Source: Marinobacter sp. (lineage in GTDB: Bacteria; Pseudomonadota; Gammaproteobacteria; Pseudomonadales; Oleiphilaceae). From it: a stretch of DNA of 64,000 nucleotides. The notes under the pieces are model-generated. The model saw only the letters and a list, made by a program, of their open reading frames with translations. It had not been told where the DNA came from and ran no database searches. The translations under genes and the position numbers were made by a program. Positions 8,651 to 17,890 of this stretch are shown here, one piece after another. Position 1 is the first letter of the stretch. Each line of letters starts with the position of its first letter. Location: contig JAIUMV010000011.1 in the NCBI GenBank assembly GCA_022565395.1, positions 62,001 to 126,000 of the forward strand. The letters are read 5' to 3'.

Positions 8651-11600
8651 TCAGCGACTGCCCCACAGGCTGTCCAGGGCGGCCTGGAACGGACTCAGAA
8701 CGATCTCCTCAAAGGTCTGTGCCGCGTCGCTGAAGGTGCCTGTCCAGTTCTCAAATCCCGCATTATTCTGGCTGACGGCGCAGGAGGCGCCGGCGGGGTC
8801 ACTGTCCTTCACCACATGGCAGCGGCGCACAGTGATGGTGCCGTCGGTATACAGCTCAAGCATTTGCTCCAGCATCTCGTTGAACACATCGGCGGAGCTG
8901 CCCGGGTCTAGGTCGGCCTGGCCGCCAGACACGGGGTTGCCGTGGGAGCCTTCCAAGTAACGGGTCAGGGTCGGCAAGCTGCGATTATTGTTCGGTGCAG
9001 GTGCTGCCACGCCCATCAGGTCTGCCAGGGGCTCGGTGCCCATCAGGGGTGCCGGCTTGCTGGCAATGACAAAACCGCTGTCCGGCAGGACTTTTTGCAG
9101 TGGGCCCATGTCATAGTCCTCGCCCAGTTTGCTCTGATGTACCTGGTTATCTGCTGCATTGGGTACAGTGCCGTCAGCAGCAGCGCCCCCCAGTTCAGGA
9201 TCAAAGGGTGGTGTACCAACGATGGCCGTCAGCAGGGTAGGAGTACCTTGATAGAAGCTGGCGTAGGCTGAGGGGTCTACCGAATCCAGCAGACTCTGGA
9301 GCACATTCAGATAGATGTTCAGCTCGGTACGACCCTGCGCGAGCAATCCGTCGGATGCAGCATTCAGAGTGGGCAGCAGCAAGGGCGCCAGTGCCTTGGA
9401 GTTTTCCAGAGTCCGGGTGAAGTGGCCGCCGGTGTTCAGGAAGGTTTGGCCAAGGATGGGGCGGAGCGCGGTGTTGCCTGCTGCTCTCGCCTGATTGTTG
9501 ACATGGGGGAAGGCCATGCCGCCCACGCCACTGAGGGAGTGGGACAGGAAATACACTCGGTTGGCGTTGAGGCGCAGTTGCTCACCGTTGTTACAGCCAC
9601 TGCAACTATTCAGTGCGGCTTCAATGGCCGGAATAGAAGCACTGATATTGAGCAGGTCTATGGCTGCCTGGCGCAGATTGCCAGTGGTGTTGGGGAAATT
9701 GGTGAAATTGAAATACAGGCTGCCGGAATCGGGTGTTTCAAACTCATCAGCAGGCAGCGCTGGGCCGCCAGGCAGACCGGCATAGCCAAAGTGCCGTTCC
9801 CGCGAGCCTTCGGAAGCGCCCGCCTGGGTTTCGATGGGGGTCAAACCAACCGCACCCTCATCAAAGATGCCGTGCAGCGGCAGATCCACCCCGATGGTGA
9901 CAAAGCAGTCAAAGCTGTCGTCGGCACCGCATAGCAGGCCTGCCGCAGTAGCTGCCGGCAGAATCACTGAGCGATCCTGGGTAGCCGCGTGCTGGTAGAT
10001 GATCACCGGCCAGCCTTCCGCAGGTACCGGAAATGGCTGGAGAACCTCAAGGTCGGGCAGCAGAGGCAAGGGGTTCTCAAGCGTAACTCGCAGTGGAAAG
10101 TCTGGGGTGGTTACCACCAGCGGCACGGTGACATCGCCTTTTTTCTCAGCAAACGGGAAGCGATAGGTGACCCGGTCCGTTTTTGCGTTGGCCAGTTCAG
10201 GGTCGGCACTGAAATCGGCGGCTTGCCAGTTTTCCAGCTGAATGGGCGAGCCATCGGTGCTCAGTGGATCAGGTATGCCCTGATAGTAGGGCAGGGTGAT
10301 CTCGCCCTGGAATACCTGAATATCCACGTCAATATTACCAACCACAGGTACGTTGGTGCTCTGACCCAGCGCGGGGTTTACATCTCTGCCCAGGGTACGG
10401 CTGAAGATGCGGGTGGTACGGGATTTCGGGGTGTCCAGCAGGGCCTCCGCCTGGCCGGCCAACTGGGCGGCCTGGTTGTCCAGTGCTGTAGCCAGCACGT
10501 CGCTGGCGGCTTCGGCAGCGGCGGCTTGTAACAGCAGTGCCGTATCCGGTGTGCCAGCATTAACCAGGTCGTTGTAGCGAACCAGCAGACCTTCGGCGTT
10601 TGCCTCTTCCAGCAACAGGGCCAGGTCAGGATCGAACAGGTCAATGCTCTGCTCGTAGAAGGTCAGCTCACCGGCAATCGTCAGCAGTTCATAGATGCGC
10701 TGGTTGATGGCCTGATCGTCGGCGCTGGCATTCTCGCTCAAGGGCTGGTTGGTCAGGTTGAATGCACCACTGATCAGCCTGCTGACAGCATCCTGTCGAG
10801 CCTGAATACGGGTTTGAGACCGGAAGTAAGTGACCGGCGCGGCGTTGGCCAACAGAATGTCGTCTATACCCGTGGTGGTGAAGGTGGTGGAGAACACCAC
10901 ATCGGCAAAGCCGGGTATGGCAGAGGCCTCATTCAGTGCCTCGGTTTTGAACTGGAAGTAACGGGCGGCCAGTTGGCGGGCTGGAACCATCACATCTCGG
11001 AAGGGTTGGAGGGCCACGTTGGAGATGGCTTTGCTGGGATCGGCAATGCTCTGGTACTGGGGCGCGCCAACCAGCTTTTCACCCTGTGCGGTGCGGATGC
11101 CGTTGGTCAGGGCGACAGCGTACTGGGTTTTGGCCTTGAGGGGCTTGATGGGCAGGATGCGAATAGCATTATCGACACCGCCATCAACACTGATCAGCTC
11201 GATACGAACCTGTTCCTGCTCCGCCATCAGTTCATCCAGTATGGCTTGGGCTGCGGTCGGGTCACTGTCCTTCAACCGTTGCGCAAGGCGATAGCGGTCC
11301 ATGCGGGAAATGCCGGCCACCTCCCCTTGGGCCCGGAACAGCGGGTCGGCCCCGGGATAGGCCAGGGGGATCAGCAGGATGTTCTGGTCAGGGTTGGGCA
11401 GTATCTCGCCATCCACGTCAATGAAATCGCGGGCATCCAGGCTCTCAGCGTCCAGACTGGCACTGATCTTGATATCAAACGGTGCCAGTACGGAATTGCC
11501 GTCCAGATAACCCAGGCCGGCGGTGACCGGGTTGTAGTCCGGCTGGGTGGGGTCGGTGAAGTTGCCGTTCAGCATGGTGCCGTCGTTGGCTTTGTTCAGA

Positions 11601-11812
11601 AAGAACAGCGCATCGCTGGGCAGCGGGAACTCAGAGTTCAATGGACGGAAAACGGGGTGTGGACCCTGCACAATACCGGATGAGCCAGAGGCGCCACCAA
11701 TCAGGTATTGCGGATTGCTGTTGTTGTCAGTGAAGCCGCCACTTTCAAGGCAGCCAGCCAAAGCAAAGCTGGTGATGGCAGCACTGAGGAGTGCCTTTTT
11801 GGGTGTGAGCAT
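8651..11812 (-). CDS. Giant lipase-like outer-membrane lipoprotein with altered nucleophile elbow
   Basis: 1053 residues from ATG 11812, preceded by AGGTGA; a GTG three codons upstream has no good ribosome site. Lipobox LAGC (Cys about 21). It shares the layout of VolA/Pla-1 lipases: an N-terminal lipase-associated domain (PLPSDALFF, VALTNGIRTAQG), a long Ala-rich helical insert (about 340-460), then an alpha/beta-hydrolase core with YQHAATQDRS, GVDLPLHGIF and the elbow FLSHSLSGVGG (Ser about 759). Here the usual GxSxG is SxSxS. A cysteine-rich CSGC loop precedes it and GSHGNP near the C-terminus may carry the His. It is paralogous to the 498-2996 gene but in a different operon. Lipid or polyester hydrolysis is inferred. 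Confidence 0.8.
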   Translation of the reverse strand: MLTPKKALLSAAITSFALAGCLESGGFTDNNSNPQYLIGGASGSSGIVQGPHPVFRPLNSEFPLPSDALFFLNKANDGTMLNGNFTDPTQPDYNPVTAGLGYLDGNSVLAPFDIKISASLDAESLDARDFIDVDGEILPNPDQNILLIPLAYPGADPLFRAQGEVAGISRMDRYRLAQRLKDSDPTAAQAILDELMAEQEQVRIELISVDGGVDNAIRILPIKPLKAKTQYAVALTNGIRTAQGEKLVGAPQYQSIADPSKAISNVALQPFRDVMVPARQLAARYFQFKTEALNEASAIPGFADVVFSTTFTTTGIDDILLANAAPVTYFRSQTRIQARQDAVSRLISGAFNLTNQPLSENASADDQAINQRIYELLTIAGELTFYEQSIDLFDPDLALLLEEANAEGLLVRYNDLVNAGTPDTALLLQAAAAEAASDVLATALDNQAAQLAGQAEALLDTPKSRTTRIFSRTLGRDVNPALGQSTNVPVVGNIDVDIQVFQGEITLPYYQGIPDPLSTDGSPIQLENWQAADFSADPELANAKTDRVTYRFPFAEKKGDVTVPLVVTTPDFPLRVTLENPLPLLPDLEVLQPFPVPAEGWPVIIYQHAATQDRSVILPAATAAGLLCGADDSFDCFVTIGVDLPLHGIFDEGAVGLTPIETQAGASEGSRERHFGYAGLPGGPALPADEFETPDSGSLYFNFTNFPNTTGNLRQAAIDLLNISASIPAIEAALNSCSGCNNGEQLRLNANRVYFLSHSLSGVGGMAFPHVNNQARAAGNTALRPILGQTFLNTGGHFTRTLENSKALAPLLLPTLNAASDGLLAQGRTELNIYLNVLQSLLDSVDPSAYASFYQGTPTLLTAIVGTPPFDPELGGAAADGTVPNAADNQVHQSKLGEDYDMGPLQKVLPDSGFVIASKPAPLMGTEPLADLMGVAAPAPNNNRSLPTLTRYLEGSHGNPVSGGQADLDPGSSADVFNEMLEQMLELYTDGTITVRRCHVVKDSDPAGASCAVSQNNAGFENWTGTFSDAAQTFEEIVLSPFQAALDSLWGSR

Positions 11813-11934
11813 GTCAATCACCTATTATTGTTGTGTCTGCTTTCGATTGGATCTTGCTGCTGGATAAAACGGACAGATGTTCGGAAAGGTTCCCAAAAAA
11901 GACACAGATTGTTACAGGGGGAGAAGGGCGAACA

Positions 11935-11957
11935 GGGGCGACGAATCATCGCCGCCC
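11935..11957 (-). terminator. Possible terminator hairpin after the beta-helix/cytochrome gene
   Basis: GGGGCG...CGCCCC-type imperfect hairpin just past the stop of the 11966-15019 gene on the minus strand. No T-run follows, so termination is uncertain; the 153-bp gap to the next start may contain its own promoter. Confidence 0.4.
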
Positions 11958-11965
11958 CTTGCTAT

Positions 11966-14900
11966 TCAGGGCAGGATGGGCAGGGAGCCAAACCAGTTGC
12001 GGATGCCGTCGAACCAGCTGTCTGGATTGCCGGGCAGCGCGCCGCCCCCCGCGTTGCCACAGGCATCGCCATTGGCATAGTCACTGGTGACCACATGGGT
12101 GATCCAGTGTTTAAGCAATGCGACGGCCTCATCATGGTTCACGCTCTTGGCGATGGGCGGCATCTTCTTCTGCGGATCATGAGCGTTGTCCATTCGGCAG
12201 GTGAGGATGGATGCGTTGGCGTCTCCGGGCACGACCACATGGGCGAGGCCGCAAGACCCATTGCCGGTGGCAGTGGGACGTTTACAGATGCCGTAGCTGG
12301 CGTTCACGTCCCGGAAGTGATCCAGATAATAGCCCGTGTTGGAAGCGGCCCCCTTGTCGTTATGGCAATGCTGGCAGTTAACTTCGAGATAGGCGCGGAT
12401 ACGGGACTCAACATCAGCCGCTGAATGGGGTGTTGCACCGCCGTCTCCCGGCAGGTTCCAGTGTGGGAGCCGTTCTACGTTAGTGGCCACGCCGCGGCCG
12501 TCAATCTGCAGGCTGGGTGCGTTTGCCAGCAGCCCCATGTCGATCCAGTACTGTAGCTGGTTGACGCGGGGATAACCGGCCTGGCCACGGGTGCCCATGT
12601 GACCGGACTCAGGTGCATAGGCACGATTGAGGTTGCGCGGTTTGGGGCCAATCGGTGCGCTGCCGGATTCCAGGTCATCGTTGGCGTGGCAAGTGAGACA
12701 CTGATTGGCATTGGGGATGCTGTAATGAGAGGTGCTACCCACCAATAGCTCCCCGGAGTCGGCATCGCGATAGTGCCAGCTGGCAGCCGTGCTGCCGCCA
12801 CTCATGGCCAGGTGGGCCACCTTGTTACCCTGCGCATCGGTTTCCCAGATATAGGGCAAGCCATCCCAGAAGGCTTTGCCGCTCTGACTGGTGCGCTTGA
12901 TAAGCAGGCGGGTTTCGATAACGTCCTCGGTGCCAGCCTGTTCATCGGTAAAGGCAAAGCTTTTGGCGATAACGGTCCCGTCCGGGAAGATGATGCTGCC
13001 ATTAACATTGCTGCCTTGCTGGCCGTCCTGCCAGATCGCCTGTTCGCCGGGCGGTATGAAAGCGACCCGGTATTTGGTGGCATAGTCAGAGAACAGTTTG
13101 CTGTTCATGACGAACGGCACGCCGCCTTCATTTGGTTGGCTGCGAGGGTCTTGCGGGTCGGCAAAAAGATTGTACTGGTCCAGGCGCGGGCAATTGACGG
13201 CCAGCGCAGCGCGATTGACCTGTCCCGGCGGTGTTGCGACGCTACACAGGCGTTTTACCTGCTCCGCCGAGGGGGCCGGATCAAACTGACCGCTGCGCTC
13301 AAAGGGTGGGATAACGACCCTGGGCAGGGGTGCCAGCGTGCGCCCGAACCGGGCCTGGCAATCGTGGTCCTGCAGACGGGTGTCGGCAGGAAAGTTTACC
13401 AGACCCGTGATGACAGTCCGCAGGCCCTCGGGGCTGAGCAGGCTGGTATCCTGTTCCAGCGCCGCAATCAGCAACTCCAGACCGCTGGTGCCATGGAAGT
13501 TTAGATAGGGTTGCCCGTCCTCAAACACATTGCTGTGAATGCAAGAGCCCCACTCGGGCTGTTTGCGCGCACCCTGAGCGTCGAACTTATAGGCATTGTA
13601 GTGGCAACTGGGGTTAGGGTGGTTGTTGTCGAAATCTGGTTTGCCACTGGGCAGCGCTGGCACCGGGTTGCCCTGGCTATCCAGCGGGTAGGGGCAGTCC
13701 TCGTGGAGGTCGTCCAACAGACCGTCCCAGACAATGTGGGCACCCTGGCCGGGTCGCTGCAGGTTCTTAAAACCGATCAGTGTGGGCAGTATTGTCTCGA
13801 TGTCGCCGTTCAGTACCCGATCAATGTCAGGCGGCGGCAGGCTGTACCCGGAGTTTCGGAAGATGTTGTTGTGGATGTGCAGTCCTTCCGTGTAGGGGTC
13901 CAGCTTGCGGTCGGCGGTGCGCCCCTTGCCATCGATGAGCTCATAGCTGGTGTAGATAACAGCCGCGGTACTGTGGTCCTCAAACAGGTTGTTATAGATC
14001 TCGATATTGTCGTAGCCGAGGGTAATGAAGCCAGTCCCCCTTGGTACTGCGCCGACAATGCCGCTGGGTGCAAAATTGTAGGTGTTGTTGTTGCGTGCCA
14101 CGTTGTCGAGCATGACGGAGGAATCACCATACTGGGTCAGGTTTTCCAGATCGTAGATCAGGAAACCACCGGTATTACACTCAGCCAGATTGCGGTCGTA
14201 CTCGCCCCCCTGTACGTTCTCAATTTCAAAGCCCATGACGTTGTAGGCGGCGCGACTGGTGCGAATAATCGCGTTGTTGGTTTGCCCGACATAGATACCC
14301 GCGTCGGAGGCACCAACCGATTCGCTGTCTTCGACGAGAATATGCGCTGATTCGACAGGGTATATCCCGTAGCGACCGCTGGCTGGGTTAGGCGCGTAAT
14401 CCGGGCTGGTATCCCAGGGGTTCATGGGTGGGGCGGTACAGGGTACGTGTAGCCGGTTCTGGTAGTTGGCCTCGGTAATGGGCTCGCCAAGGCCAGACCA
14501 CAGTGCCCGGACTCTGCGCAAGGTGCCCCATTTAACGCCCTTGAGTTTGAACGCATCGCCCGGTGAATCCAGTATGGTCAGGTCTTCCACGGTAATGCCG
14601 CGCACGTTCAGGGCTTCAAGTCCGGTGACGTTTTCGCTGTTGCGGAATGAAAGTACCGTTTCGTCTTTGCCGCAGCCATGGATGCGGACATCCTCTGTCG
14701 CCTGTATCAACAGACCTTGGTCAATGTTGAAGAAGCCACAGCCAAAGGCAAGGGTATCGCCGGGGCGCAGTTGGATCATGGCGGCGACCATATCAGCCGT
14801 GGCCTGGGGGCCTTGTTGGACATGGAAGGTACGGCCATGGACGGTGCCAGGCGGTGTAATGGGTGGCTGGGGATTTGTGGTATCGACGGGAGATTGCTGG

Positions 14901-15019
14901 CCATCACCAGCTTCCTGGCCGGCCTGCCGTGAGGTGTTGCCGGAGTCGCTGCAGCCGGTAAGGGCAAGTGTTAGGGCCAGCCCTGTGCTGTATAAAAGCG
15001 CGTTTATTCTCGGGTTCAT
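11966..15019 (-). CDS. Fusion lipoprotein: parallel beta-helix domain plus di-heme cytochrome c domain
   Basis: 1017 residues, start ATG 15019 with CAGGAG upstream, lipobox LTGC (Cys 23). Residues about 60-500 form a right-handed parallel beta-helix (repeats such as VRGITVEDLTILDSPGDAF, AHILVEDSESVGASDAGIYVG, NIEIYNNLFED) with many Cys. Residues about 560-1010 form a second domain with two haem c sites, CLTCH (774-778) and CQHCH (882-886), and a possible Met ligand in KKMPP. These are the two families described in TIGRFAM models TIGR03805 and TIGR03806, normally adjacent genes of unknown function; here they are one polypeptide. Electron transfer coupled to polysaccharide or polymer binding at the cell surface is only a guess. 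Confidence 0.85.
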   Translation of the reverse strand: MNPRINALLYSTGLALTLALTGCSDSGNTSRQAGQEAGDGQQSPVDTTNPQPPITPPGTVHGRTFHVQQGPQATADMVAAMIQLRPGDTLAFGCGFFNIDQGLLIQATEDVRIHGCGKDETVLSFRNSENVTGLEALNVRGITVEDLTILDSPGDAFKLKGVKWGTLRRVRALWSGLGEPITEANYQNRLHVPCTAPPMNPWDTSPDYAPNPASGRYGIYPVESAHILVEDSESVGASDAGIYVGQTNNAIIRTSRAAYNVMGFEIENVQGGEYDRNLAECNTGGFLIYDLENLTQYGDSSVMLDNVARNNNTYNFAPSGIVGAVPRGTGFITLGYDNIEIYNNLFEDHSTAAVIYTSYELIDGKGRTADRKLDPYTEGLHIHNNIFRNSGYSLPPPDIDRVLNGDIETILPTLIGFKNLQRPGQGAHIVWDGLLDDLHEDCPYPLDSQGNPVPALPSGKPDFDNNHPNPSCHYNAYKFDAQGARKQPEWGSCIHSNVFEDGQPYLNFHGTSGLELLIAALEQDTSLLSPEGLRTVITGLVNFPADTRLQDHDCQARFGRTLAPLPRVVIPPFERSGQFDPAPSAEQVKRLCSVATPPGQVNRAALAVNCPRLDQYNLFADPQDPRSQPNEGGVPFVMNSKLFSDYATKYRVAFIPPGEQAIWQDGQQGSNVNGSIIFPDGTVIAKSFAFTDEQAGTEDVIETRLLIKRTSQSGKAFWDGLPYIWETDAQGNKVAHLAMSGGSTAASWHYRDADSGELLVGSTSHYSIPNANQCLTCHANDDLESGSAPIGPKPRNLNRAYAPESGHMGTRGQAGYPRVNQLQYWIDMGLLANAPSLQIDGRGVATNVERLPHWNLPGDGGATPHSAADVESRIRAYLEVNCQHCHNDKGAASNTGYYLDHFRDVNASYGICKRPTATGNGSCGLAHVVVPGDANASILTCRMDNAHDPQKKMPPIAKSVNHDEAVALLKHWITHVVTSDYANGDACGNAGGGALPGNPDSWFDGIRNWFGSLPILP

Positions 15020-15059
15020 TGTCTGTCACTCCTGTTGTTTTGGTTATGGAGCGTAAGGA

Positions 15060-15085
15060 GGACCTGGCAAGACGTACCCAGGTCC
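15060..15085 (-). terminator. Hairpin between M19-like gene and beta-helix/cytochrome gene
   Basis: GGACCTGG/CCAGGTCC stem (60-67 and 78-85 of 15000) with a 10-nt loop in the 78-bp gap. No T-run on the minus strand, so processing or attenuation is as likely as termination. Confidence 0.4.
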
Positions 15086-15097
15086 GTTCGTCGTTGT

Positions 15098-17593
15098 TCA
15101 GCGCATCGCCGCTTCAATGCGCTCCCACATACGCAGGTAGGCTTCGGCCGAGGTGAACAGCTGGTTCACCGCATCCTCAACCTGCGCTTTGGGGGCATTG
15201 CTGTGGAGCACCATGTCGGCAATCTGGTCGGCGTACAGACCGTAGTGGGCCACGCCACGACCGTCATACAGGCCGAACTCGCGGTCCCCCGTGCGTTGCT
15301 TGCCAAACTGCACCCGTCCGTCGATGGAGGTGAAGGGGTAGAGGCGTGCGTCATCCTCGGCAGTGCCGCTGTTACCGGCCAGGTTGGCAATGCCGTTAAC
15401 ATCGGAGGCAAAGCCGGCACCGCCGAAGGGGCCTACTTTGTAGTCTGCCGGACGTGGGCGGTTACCATCCCGGGTCAACTCACGAACCCAGCCGTCGCGG
15501 GTGCCCCCGAAAGAGGCGGTAACGCCACCCTGAGCGGCAATGCGGTCCCGCAGGGCTTCGGTGCCGCCCCAGCCACCGTGGCTGTTGATCACCGGATAGC
15601 CGTGGGGTTTGGTGATGTCGAGAATACGAGCCGCGGCTTTGCGGCTGATATGGTCCGTCTCGATCATGATGCCCCGTCGCATCAGCTCCTGAATCAGGAA
15701 ATCGCCCAGGTCAGTAAGGCCACGGCGGTTACAGAGGTGGTCTGTGCCTCTGCGTGGGTCCAGTGCCGCCAGCTCTTCCGGCGTCTCAGGGAAGCGGTCA
15801 CCGACATAATCCAGCTGAAACAGCATCTGGTCGATCAGGCCGAGGGGTTGCAGGCTGGCGTTTTGATCGGGTTCCGAGCCGGTATATTCGCTACCCTCCG
15901 GGCATTCCTCAAACTCCACCGGATGGCCGGTGGCCAGCAGGTTGCCGCCATAGAGCACGGCGCCAATACCGACGCCGCTGGACAGATCTGGCAGATGACC
16001 GCCAAAGGCATTGTCAAATTTGTGTACCGGGAAAATGTTGCGCACGCCAAGGCGATAGAGGTGGTCCAGGCGCTCAACGATCTCTTCCCGTGTGCACTGC
16101 GCCACGTCCTGGAATTCGCTGCAGCGCATCAGCCGGGACATCTCAATACCCAGAATCACCGCCAGCTTGCCCTCACCGATGACCTCTCGCGCTTCTGCCG
16201 GGCTGGTGACTATGCGGAACCAGCCAGCACCGGGGCCGCCATGCTGTGCGTCGATATAGTCCTGCATCTCATACATGCGACGTATCTGCAGGTCGATGGC
16301 TTCAATAGGGTCACAATCGTTCTGCTTCTGAGGATTAATCCGGCAGAGAATTTCGTTGTGGACCAGATGGTTCACCAGAATCTTCATGCCCGCGAGGTGA
16401 GTACGTTCCAGCCAGCGGTAATAGCTCTGGTGGTGCATCAGCTCATTGTTTTTGGGCCAGTCATTAAAGGTGGGCCAGCCCTGGGTGTCATGGGCACCGC
16501 CGGCCGTCACCCAGTTGACAAAACCGGTGGCGCCCCAGGGGCCGTGATTGGCGGAGCAGTCTTTCAGCGCGTGGGTGATGCCAAAGCGGTGGAAGGGAGC
16601 GCCGTAATTGACGCGGCCACCAATGAATTCATAGGCAGAGATGTGAGAATGGGTATCCACGAACCCGAACACCGCCTGCTCATCGATACCCGCAATGCCC
16701 TGAAAACGCTCAACTTCATGCAGATAGATGGCTGGGCCGCGTTCATCCATAACGGTGGCATTCAGTTCCGCCTCCGGGTACTGGGCACAGTCTTCTGCGG
16801 GGGTGAGAGTGAACTGACTATGGCGGCCTGCCTCAGCGGGGCCAACAAGGGCCAGGCCCTCATGGGTTGCTGCCAGTAGCTGGCTGGTTACCCGCGACTG
16901 CAACTGAAAGCGGTCATCCCCGGCCGGGTTCAGTTTCCAGACGGCCAGATCATTGGGGCTGAAACTCATGCCCAGTTGCGGGTAAACAACCGTGGCGCTG
17001 ACGCGGTTGCCCAGCAGGCCAATGGTTTCGCCCGCGGAACGCAGCAGGTTACCTAGCGGCAGTATGGGGTCGAGCACCAGGTTTACGGTGTCCCCTGCAC
17101 CTGAGACCAGGTAGCCCGCTTCGCCAATAAAGTTACCCAGTTCGTCCAGCAAGTCCCCGGCAGGGTCTGTAATACCCAGTAGGTTCATGCGTCCGATCTC
17201 CCCTGGGCTACGTTGGAAATCAGACATCAGCAGATACGCACCCAGCTCAGTGGGGCGCAGGTAAAAGGCCGCTGCCTGTGCAGCGCTGGCTGTCAGGTCA
17301 TAGCTGTTGCTGCCCGGGTTGGCGCGTACCCACTGCTCGCCTGTACCCAGGCGGTAGCACCCATTGGCAAAGCTGTAGCGGTTGAGCGGCAGGTTCTCAT
17401 CGGTATTGTCGGTAGGCGGGCCGGGTCGTGGATGGTCTGGCTTGCCGGGCGATTGGTCCCGATTGCCCAGCTGTTGGCCGCTATTGGCACTGCTGTCGGA
17501 GTCATTGCTGCCAAAGCAGCCAGCAAGCAGAAAAAAACAGCAGAGCATGGCCACCAGGCGAATGCCGGTAGCGTGAAGGGATAATGTTCTCAT
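15098..17593 (-). CDS. Lipoprotein with C-terminal membrane-dipeptidase (M19)/amidohydrolase-like domain
   Basis: 831 residues from ATG 17593 (GGGAG upstream), lipobox LLAGC (Cys 26) and a Ser/Asp/Pro-rich linker. The N-terminal 280 residues resemble a beta-trefoil or galactose-binding-like region but I cannot name it. From residue about 311 a metallohydrolase begins: FVDTHSH (D313, H315, H317 as likely metal ligands), then MKILVNHLVHNE, a glutamate in VILGIEMSR, and ETDHISRKAA...VINSHGGWGG, the His pattern of the M19/amidohydrolase barrel. It is the first gene of the leftward block and lies divergent from the START-domain gene across an FNR-type box. Substrate unknown; peptidase activity should not be assumed. 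Confidence 0.72.
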   Translation of the reverse strand: MRTLSLHATGIRLVAMLCCFFLLAGCFGSNDSDSSANSGQQLGNRDQSPGKPDHPRPGPPTDNTDENLPLNRYSFANGCYRLGTGEQWVRANPGSNSYDLTASAAQAAAFYLRPTELGAYLLMSDFQRSPGEIGRMNLLGITDPAGDLLDELGNFIGEAGYLVSGAGDTVNLVLDPILPLGNLLRSAGETIGLLGNRVSATVVYPQLGMSFSPNDLAVWKLNPAGDDRFQLQSRVTSQLLAATHEGLALVGPAEAGRHSQFTLTPAEDCAQYPEAELNATVMDERGPAIYLHEVERFQGIAGIDEQAVFGFVDTHSHISAYEFIGGRVNYGAPFHRFGITHALKDCSANHGPWGATGFVNWVTAGGAHDTQGWPTFNDWPKNNELMHHQSYYRWLERTHLAGMKILVNHLVHNEILCRINPQKQNDCDPIEAIDLQIRRMYEMQDYIDAQHGGPGAGWFRIVTSPAEAREVIGEGKLAVILGIEMSRLMRCSEFQDVAQCTREEIVERLDHLYRLGVRNIFPVHKFDNAFGGHLPDLSSGVGIGAVLYGGNLLATGHPVEFEECPEGSEYTGSEPDQNASLQPLGLIDQMLFQLDYVGDRFPETPEELAALDPRRGTDHLCNRRGLTDLGDFLIQELMRRGIMIETDHISRKAAARILDITKPHGYPVINSHGGWGGTEALRDRIAAQGGVTASFGGTRDGWVRELTRDGNRPRPADYKVGPFGGAGFASDVNGIANLAGNSGTAEDDARLYPFTSIDGRVQFGKQRTGDREFGLYDGRGVAHYGLYADQIADMVLHSNAPKAQVEDAVNQLFTSAEAYLRMWERIEAAMR

Positions 17594-17752
17594 GTGACTC
17601 CCACCTTGTTGTCATTGTTGGTGTGTGGAACCAGGGACTTTTTTACTTCCAGGAAAAACACGACAAACTGTGACAAAAGGTTTCATGAAGTTACAAAATA
17701 AGTGTAAGAAACCGCACCTGGGTTAAGGATTTTAAGCGTCAATGCGTTTTAA

Positions 17753-17766
17753 TTGATTGAAATCAA
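17753..17766. promoter_or_regulatory. Perfect FNR/ANR box in the divergent region 17594-17890
   Basis: TTGAT-TGAA-ATCAA, an exact match to the FNR/ANR consensus, in the 297-bp gap between the M19-like (-) and START (+) genes. For the rightward gene a class-II position (-41.5) puts the start of transcription near 17801, with a weak -10 (CATTCT, 17792-17797). Leftward, TAAAAT (17729-17734) is a better -10 but about 4 bp too close to the box. Nothing else is evident in this gap. Confidence 0.75.
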
Positions 17767-17890
17767 TAGAAGATTTTAAGATGCTGGTGACCATTCTGGC
17801 TTCGGGGTATGGCAAGCTGGCCAATGTCGAGTTGGCGGCGGTATGGGAGGGTGACGCCTTCAGAGCCACAACAATTAAAGAGACCTCACC

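Noticed and set aside
15035-16879. 614-codon plus-strand frame opposite the M19-like lipoprotein gene
   Set aside because: Antisense shadow: the minus-strand frame has lipobox, metal motif and a good ribosome site; this one has no recognisable motif.
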